Shown: positions 8,377 through 17,344, counted from the stretch's first letter. The stretch is 64,000 bases of DNA from Clostridiales bacterium (GCA_019410105.1 DXTB01000001.1:186001-250000), one strand, 5' to 3'. Numbers and translations: made by a program. The notes: generated from the letters alone by a model not told the origin.

Positions 8377-9759
8377 TCAGTGGAGAATTTCGCCAATGTG
8401 GGACATGTCGTCCATGTTTTCGATATTCCGCAGGGTATCCAGAATCTCTTCGGCCCTTTCGGGGGTCAGGGCGTTGCGGGTCTGGACACGGAACCGCTCA
8501 CATACCTCATCCATAGTCATCTGGTTCTTGGGATGGCCCTTGGGATAGTTGCAGGAGCGAGTCAATACACGACCGTCTTTGCACTTGACAGTGATGGTCT
8601 TGTCCACAAAGTCGCCGTCCTGGAAGGTGTTGAAGGATACCTGAAGATCCTGCTCGTCAGAAGGGCCGGGCCTGACCTTGCTGGCCAGAGCCAGCAGTTC
8701 GGGGGCGTGCATCCGTTCGGCGGTGTACCACTGGGCGCCGGGGGTGGGATCCAGCAGCAGGGCTGCAATACAGTAGGGAATGCTGTACTGAGCCTCGATG
8801 ATCTTCTCATAGCCCTCAGGACGCAGGGTCATGCGCATCTGAGTGGGGGGATCTACAATAATTTCATCAATGTTGTCTGCGGTGATTCCGTCCTCTTTCA
8901 TAAAAGCATCCATGATATCCAATGAGGCCTGAACCCACATGTTGGTGGGCCAGTGCTTTAGGAGCGTATCCATAATCAGATAACGGGTGCCCAGATCCTT
9001 TTGGTACCATTTGATCTCCTGTGCGGAAACTAGGTGGTGCTGTCCGAAGCCGTTTTCGCCATCAAAAGCGCCGGTCATACCGTCCACTCCGTGCTCAGCC
9101 AGCATGGCGCTAAGGACGCCGTCCTGTGCGCAGAAGCCGTGCTGATAGTGATAGATGTTAGACATGGTAAAGTGGACCAGGCTGTTGGGAACAGCCATCA
9201 GAACAGCGGCAATGCCGAGGGCCTGCTCATACTGCTCAGCCGTCAGATCCATCATCTTTGCCGCGGGAGCGCAGCTGGCGAAAATCTGCCAGCTGGTCAG
9301 GCCCCATCCGATGTTAGCTTTGAACCCTCTAGGAGGTTGGATTACCATGGCGATCCGCTGGTAGACTTCAAAGCCGGCAACGATCGCAGTCAAAAAGTCT
9401 TTGCCGGATTTCCCTCTCGCCTCGGCCAGTGCCAACGCCGCAGGAACAAGGCCGGCAGAAGGATGACCGGTCCAACTGCAGTCTTCCCAGTCAATATTAT
9501 CGGAGATGATACTGTTCGCAAATACAGCACCCAATAGAGAGGTTTTTCTGCCGTCGAGCATCAAAGTGGCATCTGCCGGACCGCTGCTGTACTTTTTGGA
9601 AAAGTCCAGGACGCTTTGGGTAAAATCCATTTCTTTGCTGGCTAAAGCGGCGCCGATGGTCTGAATAGCCATTTTTTTGGCCATCTCAATGACTTCGGCG
9701 GGAATATCTTCATATTTCAGATTAACCGCAAACTGGGAAAGGGCTGCGCTGTTGTTCAT
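8377..9759 (-). CDS. MmgE/PrpD family protein
   Basis: The ATG at 9759 has AAGGAGG nine bases upstream; an upstream extension would run through the sigma-54 promoter and is rejected. The 460-residue protein matches the MmgE/PrpD family in length and in blocks DNIDWEDCSWTGHPSAGLVPAALALAEA, where the His-Pro dipeptide follows the acidic stretch, and the helical RGKSGKDFLTAIVAGFEVYQRI. Characterised members include 2-methylcitrate dehydratase, cis-aconitate decarboxylase and iminodisuccinate epimerase. The last acts on an aspartate-derived amino-dicarboxylate and would fit the aspartate-dehydrogenase-like and opine-dehydrogenase-like neighbours, but the sequence alone cannot decide. It is the first gene of the sigma-54 operon. 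Confidence 0.85.
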   Translation of the reverse strand: MNNSAALSQFAVNLKYEDIPAEVIEMAKKMAIQTIGAALASKEMDFTQSVLDFSKKYSSGPADATLMLDGRKTSLLGAVFANSIISDNIDWEDCSWTGHPSAGLVPAALALAEARGKSGKDFLTAIVAGFEVYQRIAMVIQPPRGFKANIGWGLTSWQIFASCAPAAKMMDLTAEQYEQALGIAAVLMAVPNSLVHFTMSNIYHYQHGFCAQDGVLSAMLAEHGVDGMTGAFDGENGFGQHHLVSAQEIKWYQKDLGTRYLIMDTLLKHWPTNMWVQASLDIMDAFMKEDGITADNIDEIIVDPPTQMRMTLRPEGYEKIIEAQYSIPYCIAALLLDPTPGAQWYTAERMHAPELLALASKVRPGPSDEQDLQVSFNTFQDGDFVDKTITVKCKDGRVLTRSCNYPKGHPKNQMTMDEVCERFRVQTRNALTPERAEEILDTLRNIENMDDMSHIGEILH

Positions 9760-9788
9760 GAAAACAACCTCCTTCAAATTTCCTGACT

Positions 9789-9803
9789 TGCACAACGTGT
9801 GCA
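9789..9803. promoter_or_regulatory. Palindrome in the 5' leader of the MmgE/PrpD operon
   Basis: TGCACA-ACG-TGTGCA is a perfect 6-bp inverted repeat lying between the sigma-54 promoter and the ribosome binding site of the MmgE/PrpD gene. It may be an operator or a small leader hairpin. A second AT-rich dyad (AGTTT...AAACT) lies further upstream, around 9871-9885, where an activator site would be expected. Confidence 0.45.
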
Positions 9804-9817
9804 CACTGCCCAATTTA

Positions 9818-9834
9818 AGCAAAAAATGTGCCAA
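9818..9834 (-). promoter_or_regulatory. Sigma-54 (-24/-12) promoter of the minus-strand operon
   Basis: Read on the minus strand the site is TTGGCACATTTTTTGCT. It has the invariant GG and GC exactly ten bases apart and matches the consensus TGGCAC-N5-TTGC at every key position. It is about 60 bp upstream of the MmgE/PrpD start codon and faces that gene. A sigma-54 activator gene is divergent, 1 kb away. The rest of the 377-bp gap (9760-10136) is AT-rich and non-coding, suitable for enhancer binding and looping. Confidence 0.88.
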
Positions 9835-10136
9835 TATGAATATCATGGAAACACAAAGGAAATTAGTTTATAAAAAACTAGTAATTGTGCTTAAATTCTG
9901 CCGGCAAAGATTGTGGAAAAATTCATTAAGATTTCGCTCCATGAAGCAAAAAACAGCCGAAAAACAAAAAAGAAATTTTCTTCAAACACCGTTGATGCTT
10001 AAAAGCTGTAAGAATATCAAAAACCACGTCGTTTTCAACAAAAATTTGACAAAACATATTCACCATGTTATAAAGAGTGTAAAACACTGGGAACAATCGC
10101 CGCAATAAGTATTAAGAGAGATCAGGATAGTACTAT

Positions 10137-10844
10137 ATGGGATACGAAAAACAGATAGGGATCATTGTCCCGTCATCGGGAATTGTTACGGAAATGGTGT
10201 TTCACCGATATGCGCCTGTCCACATCGGGATCTCGACTGCGCGTGTGAAATTTAACTATGTGTCCTTTTCCGGACTGAGTGATATGATGGATTTGGTCAG
10301 TGTAGCGGCTTCTGACCTTTGCTGTGTTGAGCCGAATATCATTGTTTTCAGCAGCATTATGGCCGGGGCTATCAATGGAAAGTCGATTGCCAACATTATT
10401 GAACAGTCTTCAGGAACGCCATGCATTACGGGATTTTACGCCCTTTTGGAGGCGGTGAATGCCTTGGGGGTCCGGCGGCCCCTGGTAATTTCACCGCACA
10501 TTGAGGAGCTGAATCTTGTCTTTAAGCGGAAAATGCTTCAAAACGGCGTGCATGTAGCAGAAATCCGGCGGCTTTCCCGGCTGGAGTTTGGAAGCAGCAT
10601 CCGCATGATGGAGCAAATTACTGTCGAGGATATCATCGAGTCCATGCATGATGCGGATCTTAGCCATTCTGATGCGGTGATTTTGAACGCTGCATGTATG
10701 CCGGGGATTGAACGATTGAGGGAGCTAGAGCTGCGTTTGAGAAAGCCTGTCCTTCAGGGAGATCAGGTTTCCCTTTGGAGCGCCTTGCGCGCAATTGGGG
10801 ACACTACCAGGATCCCTGAACTGGGGCGGATATTTGAGGTATAG
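10137..10844 (+). CDS. Asp/Glu racemase-fold protein without catalytic cysteines, probable partner of the adjacent regulator
   Basis: 235 residues with the arylmalonate decarboxylase/maleate isomerase layout (KQIGIIVPSSGIVTEMVFHRY at the start, LQGDQVSLWSALRAIGD near the end). Both catalytic cysteine places are changed: FSSIMAGAI at the first and ILNAACMPG at the second, where the Cys is displaced by two residues. It is thus likely to bind a ligand rather than turn it over. It ends four bases before the GTG start of the sigma-54 activator, so the two are co-translated. That activator has no sensory domain of its own. An inducer-sensing role for this protein is my inference. The ribosome binding site (AGAGAG) is weak. 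Confidence 0.72.
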   Translation: MGYEKQIGIIVPSSGIVTEMVFHRYAPVHIGISTARVKFNYVSFSGLSDMMDLVSVAASDLCCVEPNIIVFSSIMAGAINGKSIANIIEQSSGTPCITGFYALLEAVNALGVRRPLVISPHIEELNLVFKRKMLQNGVHVAEIRRLSRLEFGSSIRMMEQITVEDIIESMHDADLSHSDAVILNAACMPGIERLRELELRLRKPVLQGDQVSLWSALRAIGDTTRIPELGRIFEV

Positions 10845-10848
10845 GCCA

Positions 10849-12180
10849 GTGGAAATCAATAAGAAGTTATCCAGGCGTGAACGTGTATATCTGCAGCTTG
10901 CTGAAATGACGCAGCAGATCACGATGAATCGCATCGACCACTTTGATTTCAAGGAATACGATGCAACAGGTATTGGAAAGTGCCTAAATATCACCATGAA
11001 CAACACCTGTATGGAGTTGAATTCCCTGGTGAAAGACGGACTGGTGGTGAAGATACTTGGCCGTCCTGTTTATTTTTTTGCCAGGGAAGAGTTGGCGCAG
11101 GTTACAGGTGTCAGACTCCCCCAGTGTATCTGGGAAAACTACGCGCAGTTTAGAGAGGCACTCAATGCGCCGGAAATTGTCCAGAGGGAGGAGGGCTTTC
11201 AGACTGTTGAAACGGATGCTGCTTCCAAGGCGGCGCTGGGCACCAGTTTTTCCAGATTCGTGGGGGCGGATCAAAGTTTGAAGAAGTGTATCGATCAGGC
11301 CCGGTCCGCTATTTTATATCCCCCTAATGGACTGCATACCCTGATTATTGGTGAAACCGGCACCGGCAAGTCGTATTTTGCAGAGGCAATGTATGATTTT
11401 GCCGTGGAAACAGGAATGGTAAACAAAAACACAAAGTTTGTCATTTATAATTGTGCCAGCTATTCAGAAAACCCCCAGCTGCTTCTTTCCCAGCTCTTCG
11501 GCTACAAAAAAGGGGCCTTTACAGGGGCTGACAGGGAGTGTCCAGGTATTATTGATCAGGCCGATGGAGGGGTATTGTTTTTAGATGAAGCGCATCGTCT
11601 CTCGCCGGAGGGACAGGAAAAGATGTTTTTGCTGATTGACAAAGGAATCTTTCAGCGGCTCGGCGAAACACAGAATTATCGAAAAGCGGCTATCCGGATT
11701 ATTGCTGCTACTACAGAAGACCCCCAAAATGCACTGCTTTCTACATTTCTGCGTCGTATTGCAGTAGTCATAAATATTCCTCCGCTGGAAAAGAGAAGCT
11801 TTGATGAAAGGGTTCGGTTTGTATTTCGGTTCCTTTGGGACGAATCCCGCAATATTGGAAAGAATTTTCAGGTGGATTTGGAAGTGATTAAGGCACTGGT
11901 ACTGTATAAGTGCCCGGGAAACATCGGACAGCTGCGGGGAGATATTCGCTGCTTGTGTGCGAGCGCCTATCTTGAATATTATTACCAGAAAAAATCCGAG
12001 GGGATTTCCGTTGAACTGACACATTTGCCGGACAGCGTTGAGCGGGGGCTGTGTGATGTAAACTTTTCAGGAAATGCGTTATTTCAGCGCTATGAATTTT
12101 TCCAGCAGACCTACACAGTAATTGATGCGGAAAAGGGAGGATATGAGGAGTTAGCCCGGCTTGTGAAACGGGCGGTCTGA
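10849..12180 (+). CDS. Sigma-54-dependent transcriptional activator, LevR-like, short form
   Basis: The GTG at 10849 is chosen as start because GAGG lies nine bases upstream and it directly follows the preceding stop. An N-terminal winged-helix of LevR type (residues about 10-75, ending LVKDGLVVKILGRPVYFF) is followed by an AAA+ domain. That domain has Walker A GETGTGKS near residue 168, the sigma-54 contact loop GAFTGA near 222, and Walker B VLFLDEAH near 243. LevR-type proteins usually continue with PRD, EIIA and EIIB domains to 800-950 residues; this one stops at 443, soon after the AAA+ lid. It is either a natural minimal activator or a truncated one; the 1.9 kb that follows shows no clear PTS domains. 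It is the obvious candidate to drive the promoter at 9818-9834. Confidence 0.88.
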   Translation: MEINKKLSRRERVYLQLAEMTQQITMNRIDHFDFKEYDATGIGKCLNITMNNTCMELNSLVKDGLVVKILGRPVYFFAREELAQVTGVRLPQCIWENYAQFREALNAPEIVQREEGFQTVETDAASKAALGTSFSRFVGADQSLKKCIDQARSAILYPPNGLHTLIIGETGTGKSYFAEAMYDFAVETGMVNKNTKFVIYNCASYSENPQLLLSQLFGYKKGAFTGADRECPGIIDQADGGVLFLDEAHRLSPEGQEKMFLLIDKGIFQRLGETQNYRKAAIRIIAATTEDPQNALLSTFLRRIAVVINIPPLEKRSFDERVRFVFRFLWDESRNIGKNFQVDLEVIKALVLYKCPGNIGQLRGDIRCLCASAYLEYYYQKKSEGISVELTHLPDSVERGLCDVNFSGNALFQRYEFFQQTYTVIDAEKGGYEELARLVKRAV

Positions 12181-12858
12181 AAAAATATAAAGGAAGTTTC
12201 CCAAAGAGAAGGGGGCGTAAAGTGATATCCTGCCTTGTCAAACAGATGCTGCTTTATACGGGAGAGCAGATCGATTGATGGTCTGCCACATAATTTCACA
12301 GGGCCGACAGTGGATCTATCAGAAAGGGTTGGACAAAGGTACATAGACTTTGCGGATTTTTTGCCTGTGAGTGCAGGGAAACCGTATGTTATTGAGAAGC
12401 GGAGCGGGTGCAATTCTATTTCTGTCCGGAACACAGAACCTCCTTTTAACGGGTTTGCGAACTACGGGCGCTGCTGCTTTGGAGCGCTATATAGCTATCC
12501 CGGTGCCACAGGGCGGGGAGCGTGAAGCGACGATGCGCTGTACATCTATTCTACAGTTCTGAAGGCACTGCCTGCGATTTCATGGCAACGCTGGCGGTGT
12601 TGCCGGGGCTGTTTTTTCGGATGCTGGCATAGGCATTGACGTTACCCGTCATCAGATGTCCTCCTGCCTCTTTGCGAAAGGTTCGGCTGATGCTCGGCGC
12701 TCTTTTTTCGCTTATCGGAGTCAGGGACTATCAGCCCACAACGCTCACCCGACCGCAGAGCAGCAGTCGGCTTTATACTATAGACTATAGAAAAAGTCAT
12801 GCCGGATTAGCTTCTCTTCCACTGCAATCAGAAAAGTGACCAGATGTTCGTCAGCTAG

Positions 12859-13011
12859 AACGCAATGTCATTAAGTTAAGAGCCGGGGCGAATACCCCGG
12901 TTCTTAACTTTCACTTTTTTGGGCGTTTTTCCGCAAGTTGCACGAAATAAGTTGCTGTTTTTGCGCTCTCCTATCAGAAAACGCGTAACTCAATGAAATT
13001 GCGTTAGAACA
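12859..13011. repeat. Imperfect inverted repeat, possible insertion-element end
   Basis: GAACGCAATGTCATTAAGTT at 12859 is repeated in inverse orientation around 12987-13011 (TAACTCAATGAAATTGCGTT) with only a few changes. About 105 bp lies between, including a strong terminator hairpin. This is what a MITE or the stranded end of an insertion sequence would look like. No transposase frame is intact next to it. Confidence 0.45.
12875..12920 (+). terminator. Intrinsic terminator in the decayed region
   Basis: A 14-bp stem (12875-12888 with 12895-12908, one G-T pair) with a CGAATA loop is followed by TTTCACTTTTTT. It is a good terminator for plus-strand transcripts, perhaps of the lost gene upstream. 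Confidence 0.8.
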
Positions 13012-14117
13012 TACACTGTTTTTGCGTAATCTGGGTGGCATGATCGGATGGATTGTTCAGAGGAAGTCACTGCACTGACCCAGGTCTCAGAGCATGACAG
13101 GATGTGGTGTGGATGCACCATGGACGGCAGTGGAGGAGTGTTCTCGGCTCTGGACAGGGCGGGATGTACACGGCCCCGCTCTTTGTGGGTATCATAATAA
13201 TTTTCTTGAATCAGCGTCGGTGTCCTGGAAGAGCTTTTCTGATCTGAACGGGGCTTGACATTGTGCTCCAGGTTACTGTGACAGTGGTTTAAAGCGCCAG
13301 GGTGGAGGACTGGGATTTGTTTCGACCGCTTTGAATAGTGGCGTTCCGCACGGCTCTGTTTGGATTCACGCCCTGGCAGGCGGTGATGTTTTGGCGGAGT
13401 TTAGCTGTCAGTTCCTCTCGGGTATCGGCTCGGAGCTACCGCTGTCTTACGACTGATGACAGTGCACCCCTCCTGCCAGCTATTTTCAACTTGCGTACCA
13501 TGCCGTCCGTCACCGGATGGCTTTCTTTTTATCATGGTCGTTCTCGCCTCCGGGATTTAATTTTGAATTGGCATTGCAGGGATTGCGTGGCCTGTCAGTT
13601 CGTTGCCGCCAGCAACACAAATACCGTAGAGACAGAAAACAGCCGCGGCAGATGCGTGCGGTTAGTCGAGAAGTTCACAACTTCGGGCGGAACTGTAATG
13701 GGATCGTAAACGCGTCGATGGCCCCTTGTGAATCTCCTCCGAAAATTTTGGCTTTAGCGGGACTATGGGCAGTGTTTGTCTATTCCGGCTACCTACAAGC
13801 CCCGCTCCTGAAAGACTGCAACTCAGCGCACCGCCCGCATATTTTTCCGTGTGATGTAAGCGCCACTGTGACTCATCTGCGCCATCATCGCCGCACACAA
13901 CGGCCCACAGGCCGCTTGCCTGATGGTTTGCTTTGCCACGTGCTGCCGCGAATTCCAGCTGTTCCGGCTGGCGATGATAGTGCCGGTTTACTGCCGCCGG
14001 AATCGGCTGGAGGGTGCGGTCCAGATTCCCCATTGCTTTTTCTCCGGTCTTGTTGTCTCCGGCATGAACGCCTTTTCGCGGACATAGATTCTACCATCGA
14101 AGCAAAGGGGGATCACC

Positions 14118-15239
14118 ATGAAAAAACTCGTCGTGCTGCTGTGCGCCCTGCTGGCGCTGGGGAGCAGTGCCCAGGCGCTGGAAGTATCCGCGCCCTCGGC
14201 TCTGCTGATGGAAAAGGAGACGGGCACCGTCCTCTTCGCCAAGGACGAACATGCCAAGCTGGAGCCCGCCAGCGTCACCAAGGTCATGACGCTGCTGCTG
14301 ACCATGGAGGCCATCGACGCCGGACAGCTCCACTATGACGACGTGGTCACCGCGTCGGCCCACGCCTGCTCCATGGGCGGCAGCCAGATCTGGCTGAAGG
14401 AAAATGAGCAGATGACGGTCAGCGATATGCTGAAGGCGGTGTGCGTTGTCTCTGCCAACGACTGCGCCGTGGCGCTGGCGGAGACGGTGGCCGGCAGCGA
14501 GGAGGCCTTTGTGGAGCGAATGAACCAGCGGGCCGCGGAGTTGGGCATGGCCGATACCCACTTCTGTAATGCCACCGGCCTGCCGGCGGAGGGGCATGTC
14601 ACCTCCGCATACGACATCGCCCTTATGAGCCGGGAACTGATCCGAAACCACCCGGACATCCGCCAGTACACCACCATCTGGATGGATTCCCTGCGGGACG
14701 GGGCCTCCTCCCTGGTGAACACCAACCGCCTGATCCGCTTCTACCAGGGAGCCACCGGCCTGAAGACCGGCTCAACAGACAGTGCGCTGTACTGCCTCTC
14801 TGGTACGGCCGAGCGGGACGGCATGGAGCTGATCGCCGTCATCATGAAGGCACCAACCTCCACCCAGCGGTTTGAGGATGCCACCAATCTGCTGAACTAT
14901 GGCTTTTCCACCTACACGCTGGAGAATGTGGTGCCGGAGTCCGCCCTGCCGCCGGTGCCCGTGTCCCTGGGGACCCAGGCCACAGTGCAGCCGGTGCTGG
15001 GGGAGAACACGCACCTCCTACTGGAAAAGACCAAGGCGGGCAGCCTGCAGCAGCTGGTCACCCTGGCGGACTCTGTGGAGGCGCCGGTGGCGGCGGGCAG
15101 TCAACTGGGGACTCTCACCATCACCTCCGGGGAAGAGGTCGTGGCGGAGCTGCCCATCCTGGCAGGAGAGGAGATCCCACGGGTCACCTTCGGCCAGATG
15201 CTGGTCCAGATGCTGCGGACGGCCTTCCTCTGCGGCTGA
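14118..15239 (+). CDS. D-alanyl-D-alanine carboxypeptidase (DacF/PBP5-like, serine type)
   Basis: 373 residues with an N-terminal signal peptide ending near SSAQA. All three penicillin-binding motifs are present: SVTK (catalytic Ser52), SAN at 112-114 and KTG at 216-218. After residue 270 comes the small beta domain typical of PBP5-type enzymes, and the last 15 residues (FGQMLVQMLRTAFLCG) are hydrophobic enough for membrane anchoring. It trims the last D-Ala from peptidoglycan stem peptides outside the cell. AAAGGGGG precedes the ATG. The next gene, pgi, has its own promoter, so this is probably a single transcription unit. Confidence 0.93.
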   Translation: MKKLVVLLCALLALGSSAQALEVSAPSALLMEKETGTVLFAKDEHAKLEPASVTKVMTLLLTMEAIDAGQLHYDDVVTASAHACSMGGSQIWLKENEQMTVSDMLKAVCVVSANDCAVALAETVAGSEEAFVERMNQRAAELGMADTHFCNATGLPAEGHVTSAYDIALMSRELIRNHPDIRQYTTIWMDSLRDGASSLVNTNRLIRFYQGATGLKTGSTDSALYCLSGTAERDGMELIAVIMKAPTSTQRFEDATNLLNYGFSTYTLENVVPESALPPVPVSLGTQATVQPVLGENTHLLLEKTKAGSLQQLVTLADSVEAPVAAGSQLGTLTITSGEEVVAELPILAGEEIPRVTFGQMLVQMLRTAFLCG

Positions 15240-15295
15240 CGGCGGCGGGGGGCGCTGCGCCCCCTGAAATCCCGGCGGATTGCGACCGCTTTCCC

Positions 15296-15324
15296 TTGTG
15301 TCCCGTTTCGGAGCATGGTATAAT
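15296..15324 (+). promoter_or_regulatory. Sigma-A promoter of pgi
   Basis: TTGTGT (15296-15301), a 17-bp spacer and a perfect TATAAT (15319-15324), 42 bp before the pgi start codon. Confidence 0.82.
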
Positions 15325-15366
15325 AAAGCAACAAACCCGCGCAGCTTTACGAAAGAGAGGCCGGTC

Positions 15367-16704
15367 ATGATGCTGGATGTCAAATCGTTCCAATTACAGT
15401 CTTTTCTGCCCCTGCCCTATGAGGAGGTCCTGGCGCCGCGGCTGAAGCGGGCCCATGAGAAGCTCCAGAGCGGCAGCGGTGCCGGCGGAGAGTTCACCGG
15501 CTGGGTCCATCTGCCCCGGGACTATGACCGGGAGGAGTTCGCCCGCATCCAGGCGGCCGCGTCCCGGATCCGGGCCAACTCCCAGGCCCTGGTGGTCATC
15601 GGGATCGGCGGCTCGTACTTAGGCGCCCGGGGTGTCATCGACTGCCTGCGCTCTCCCAATTACAACCTGAAGCGCAAGGATACGCCCAACATCTACTTTG
15701 TGGGCAACGGCCTTTCCTCCGACGCCATGGGGGAGGTGCTGGACCTGGTGGCGGACGTGGATTTCTCCGTCAACGTGATCTCCAAGTCGGGCACCACCAC
15801 CGAACCCGCCGTGGCCTTCCGCTTCTTCCGGGCGGCCTTGGAGAAGAAGTACGGCCGGGAGGGTGCCCGGGAGCGGATCTACGCCACCACGGACAAGGCC
15901 CGGGGCGCCCTGAAGTCCCTGGCGGACAGCGAGGGATGGGAGACCTTCGTGGTCCCCGACGACGTGGGCGGCCGATACAGCGTGTTGACCGCCGTGGGCC
16001 TGCTGCCCATTGCCGTGGCCGGGGTGGATATCACCGCCCTGATGCAGGGAGCGGCGGAGATGATGGAGACCTGCACCGAGGCTTCCTTCCGGTGCCCTGC
16101 CTGGCGGTACGCCGCCATCCGGTACGAGCTGTACCGGGCGGGCCGGTCCATTGAGCTCTTGGCCTGCTATGACCCGGCGTTCCGGTTCATGGCGGAGTGG
16201 TGGAAGCAGCTCTTCGGCGAGAGCGAGGGCAAGGAGGGCAAGGGCCTCTTCCCCGCCAGCGTGGAGTTCACCGCGGACCTCCACTCCATGGGCCAGTACA
16301 TCCAGGAGGGCAAGCGCCTGATGTTTGAGACCGTGGTGCGCCTGGGTCCCTCCGACCGACAGCTGACAGTCCCGGCGGACGAGGCGGACGGCGACGGGCT
16401 GAACTTCCTGGCGGGCAAGTCCCTGGACTTCATCCGGGATCGGGCCATGGAGGGCACCCTGCTGGCCCACACGGAGGGCGGCGTGCCCAACCTGATCGTG
16501 GAGACCTCCGGCAGGACGCCGGCAGACCTGGGGCAGCTGATCTACTTTTTCGAGTACGCCTGCGGCCTCTCCGGCTATCTGCTGGACGTGAACCCCTTCG
16601 ATCAGCCGGGGGTGGAGGCCTACAAGAAGAATATGTTCGCCCTGCTTGGCAAGCCGGGCTATGAGGACCGGCGGGCGCAGCTGGAGAGCAAACTGGAGGG
16701 GTGA
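15367..16704 (+). CDS. pgi: Glucose-6-phosphate isomerase
   Basis: 445 residues, matching the Gram-positive form. The start is the first of two adjacent ATGs, with GAGAGG upstream. Family motifs are [19 protein letters not shown] near residue 75, the sugar-phosphate binding [17 protein letters not shown] near 140, [16 protein letters not shown] near 200, and [30 protein letters not shown] carrying the catalytic Glu near 280. It interconverts glucose-6-phosphate and fructose-6-phosphate in the cytoplasm. It has a clear promoter and stands alone between the carboxypeptidase and a small P-loop gene. Confidence 0.97.
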   Translation: MMLDVKSFQLQSFLPLPYEEVLAPRLKRAHEKLQSGSGAGGEFTGWVHLPRDYDREEFARIQAAASRIRANSQALVVIGIGGSYLGARGVIDCLRSPNYNLKRKDTPNIYFVGNGLSSDAMGEVLDLVADVDFSVNVISKSGTTTEPAVAFRFFRAALEKKYGREGARERIYATTDKARGALKSLADSEGWETFVVPDDVGGRYSVLTAVGLLPIAVAGVDITALMQGAAEMMETCTEASFRCPAWRYAAIRYELYRAGRSIELLACYDPAFRFMAEWWKQLFGESEGKEGKGLFPASVEFTADLHSMGQYIQEGKRLMFETVVRLGPSDRQLTVPADEADGDGLNFLAGKSLDFIRDRAMEGTLLAHTEGGVPNLIVETSGRTPADLGQLIYFFEYACGLSGYLLDVNPFDQPGVEAYKKNMFALLGKPGYEDRRAQLESKLEG

Positions 16705-16864
16705 CCAGCCTCGGATTGGGCGGCATCCGTCCTGCCGCCCACTGTCAATCTCCATTATGAACAAAGTTTGAATCTTCATTTCTCCATTGTTTTTCACGCG
16801 ATCTTGTGGTATGCTTAACATACCGAATTTCCCCCAGCGACTTTAATTGACAGGAGTGATTACT

Positions 16865-17275
16865 ATGGTCAGACTGATTATGGGCGTGAAGGGCTCCGGC
16901 AAGACCAAGCAGCTCATTGAACTGATCAACAACGCGGCGAAGGACGAGCCCGGCAACGTGGTTTGCATCGAGGCTAACCGCACCATGACATACGATATCC
17001 ACTACCACATCCGCCTGATCGACGCCCAGGAGTACAATCTGGACAGCTACGAGCTCTTCCGGGGCTTCATCAGCGGCCTGTATGCGGGCAACTATGATAT
17101 CTCCCATGTGTTCATCGACAACCTGTGCAAGACCATCGGCCGGGAAGTGGACAAGGACACCGAGAATTTCCTGAACTGGCTGGACGCCTTTGGCGAGAAG
17201 AACAACATCAAGTTCACCGTCACCATCAGCGCCGACCTCTCCCTGGCTACTGACGGGATGCAGAAGTTCCTGTAA
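16865..17275 (+). CDS. Small P-loop ATPase-like protein of unknown role
   Basis: 136 residues starting at the ATG with AGGAGTGATT upstream. Residues 7-14 form a Walker A motif (GVKGSGKT). A Walker-B-like strand follows (ISHVFIDNL near residue 75). The protein is little more than the nucleotide-binding core. Similar stand-alone proteins are common in Clostridia and are often labelled twitching-motility-like, without evidence for that function. A strong terminator follows at 17303, so this is a monocistronic unit. Confidence 0.75.
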   Translation: MVRLIMGVKGSGKTKQLIELINNAAKDEPGNVVCIEANRTMTYDIHYHIRLIDAQEYNLDSYELFRGFISGLYAGNYDISHVFIDNLCKTIGREVDKDTENFLNWLDAFGEKNNIKFTVTISADLSLATDGMQKFL

Positions 17276-17302
17276 GGCTGCTGCGCTTTCCCATATACAC
17301 AG

Positions 17303-17338
17303 ACGCCGCCTCTGCCAACTGGCAGAGGCGGCGTTTTT
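17303..17338. terminator. Terminator between convergent genes
   Basis: A 14-bp perfect stem (17303-17316 with 17321-17334), AACT loop and TTTTT. It ends the P-loop gene and may also serve the SLH gene on the other strand, which stops at 17345. Confidence 0.9.
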
Positions 17339-17344
17339 CAGGTT

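Larger units (their letters stand above)
12181..14117. other. Long stretch without a convincing gene (decayed DNA)
   Basis: About 1.9 kb between the sigma-54 activator and the carboxypeptidase. Short open frames at 12235-12525 and 13338-14338 have no ribosome binding sites, atypical composition and no family resemblance I can see. Within it are a terminator (12875-12920) and an inverted repeat (12859-13011). The first 350 bp could be the remains of the missing C-terminal part of the activator, but I could not recognise a PRD or PTS domain in any frame. Confidence 0.6.

Noticed and set aside
12235..12525. 96-codon frame after the sigma-54 activator
   Set aside because: No ribosome site and no recognised PRD or PTS pattern; kept only as part of the decayed region.
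13338..14338. Overlapping frames before the carboxypeptidase
   Set aside because: Composition and lack of start signals argue against genes, and the second runs into the real carboxypeptidase gene in another frame.
15619..16821. 400-codon open frame on the minus strand
   Set aside because: Antisense of pgi; no ribosome site and no family pattern.
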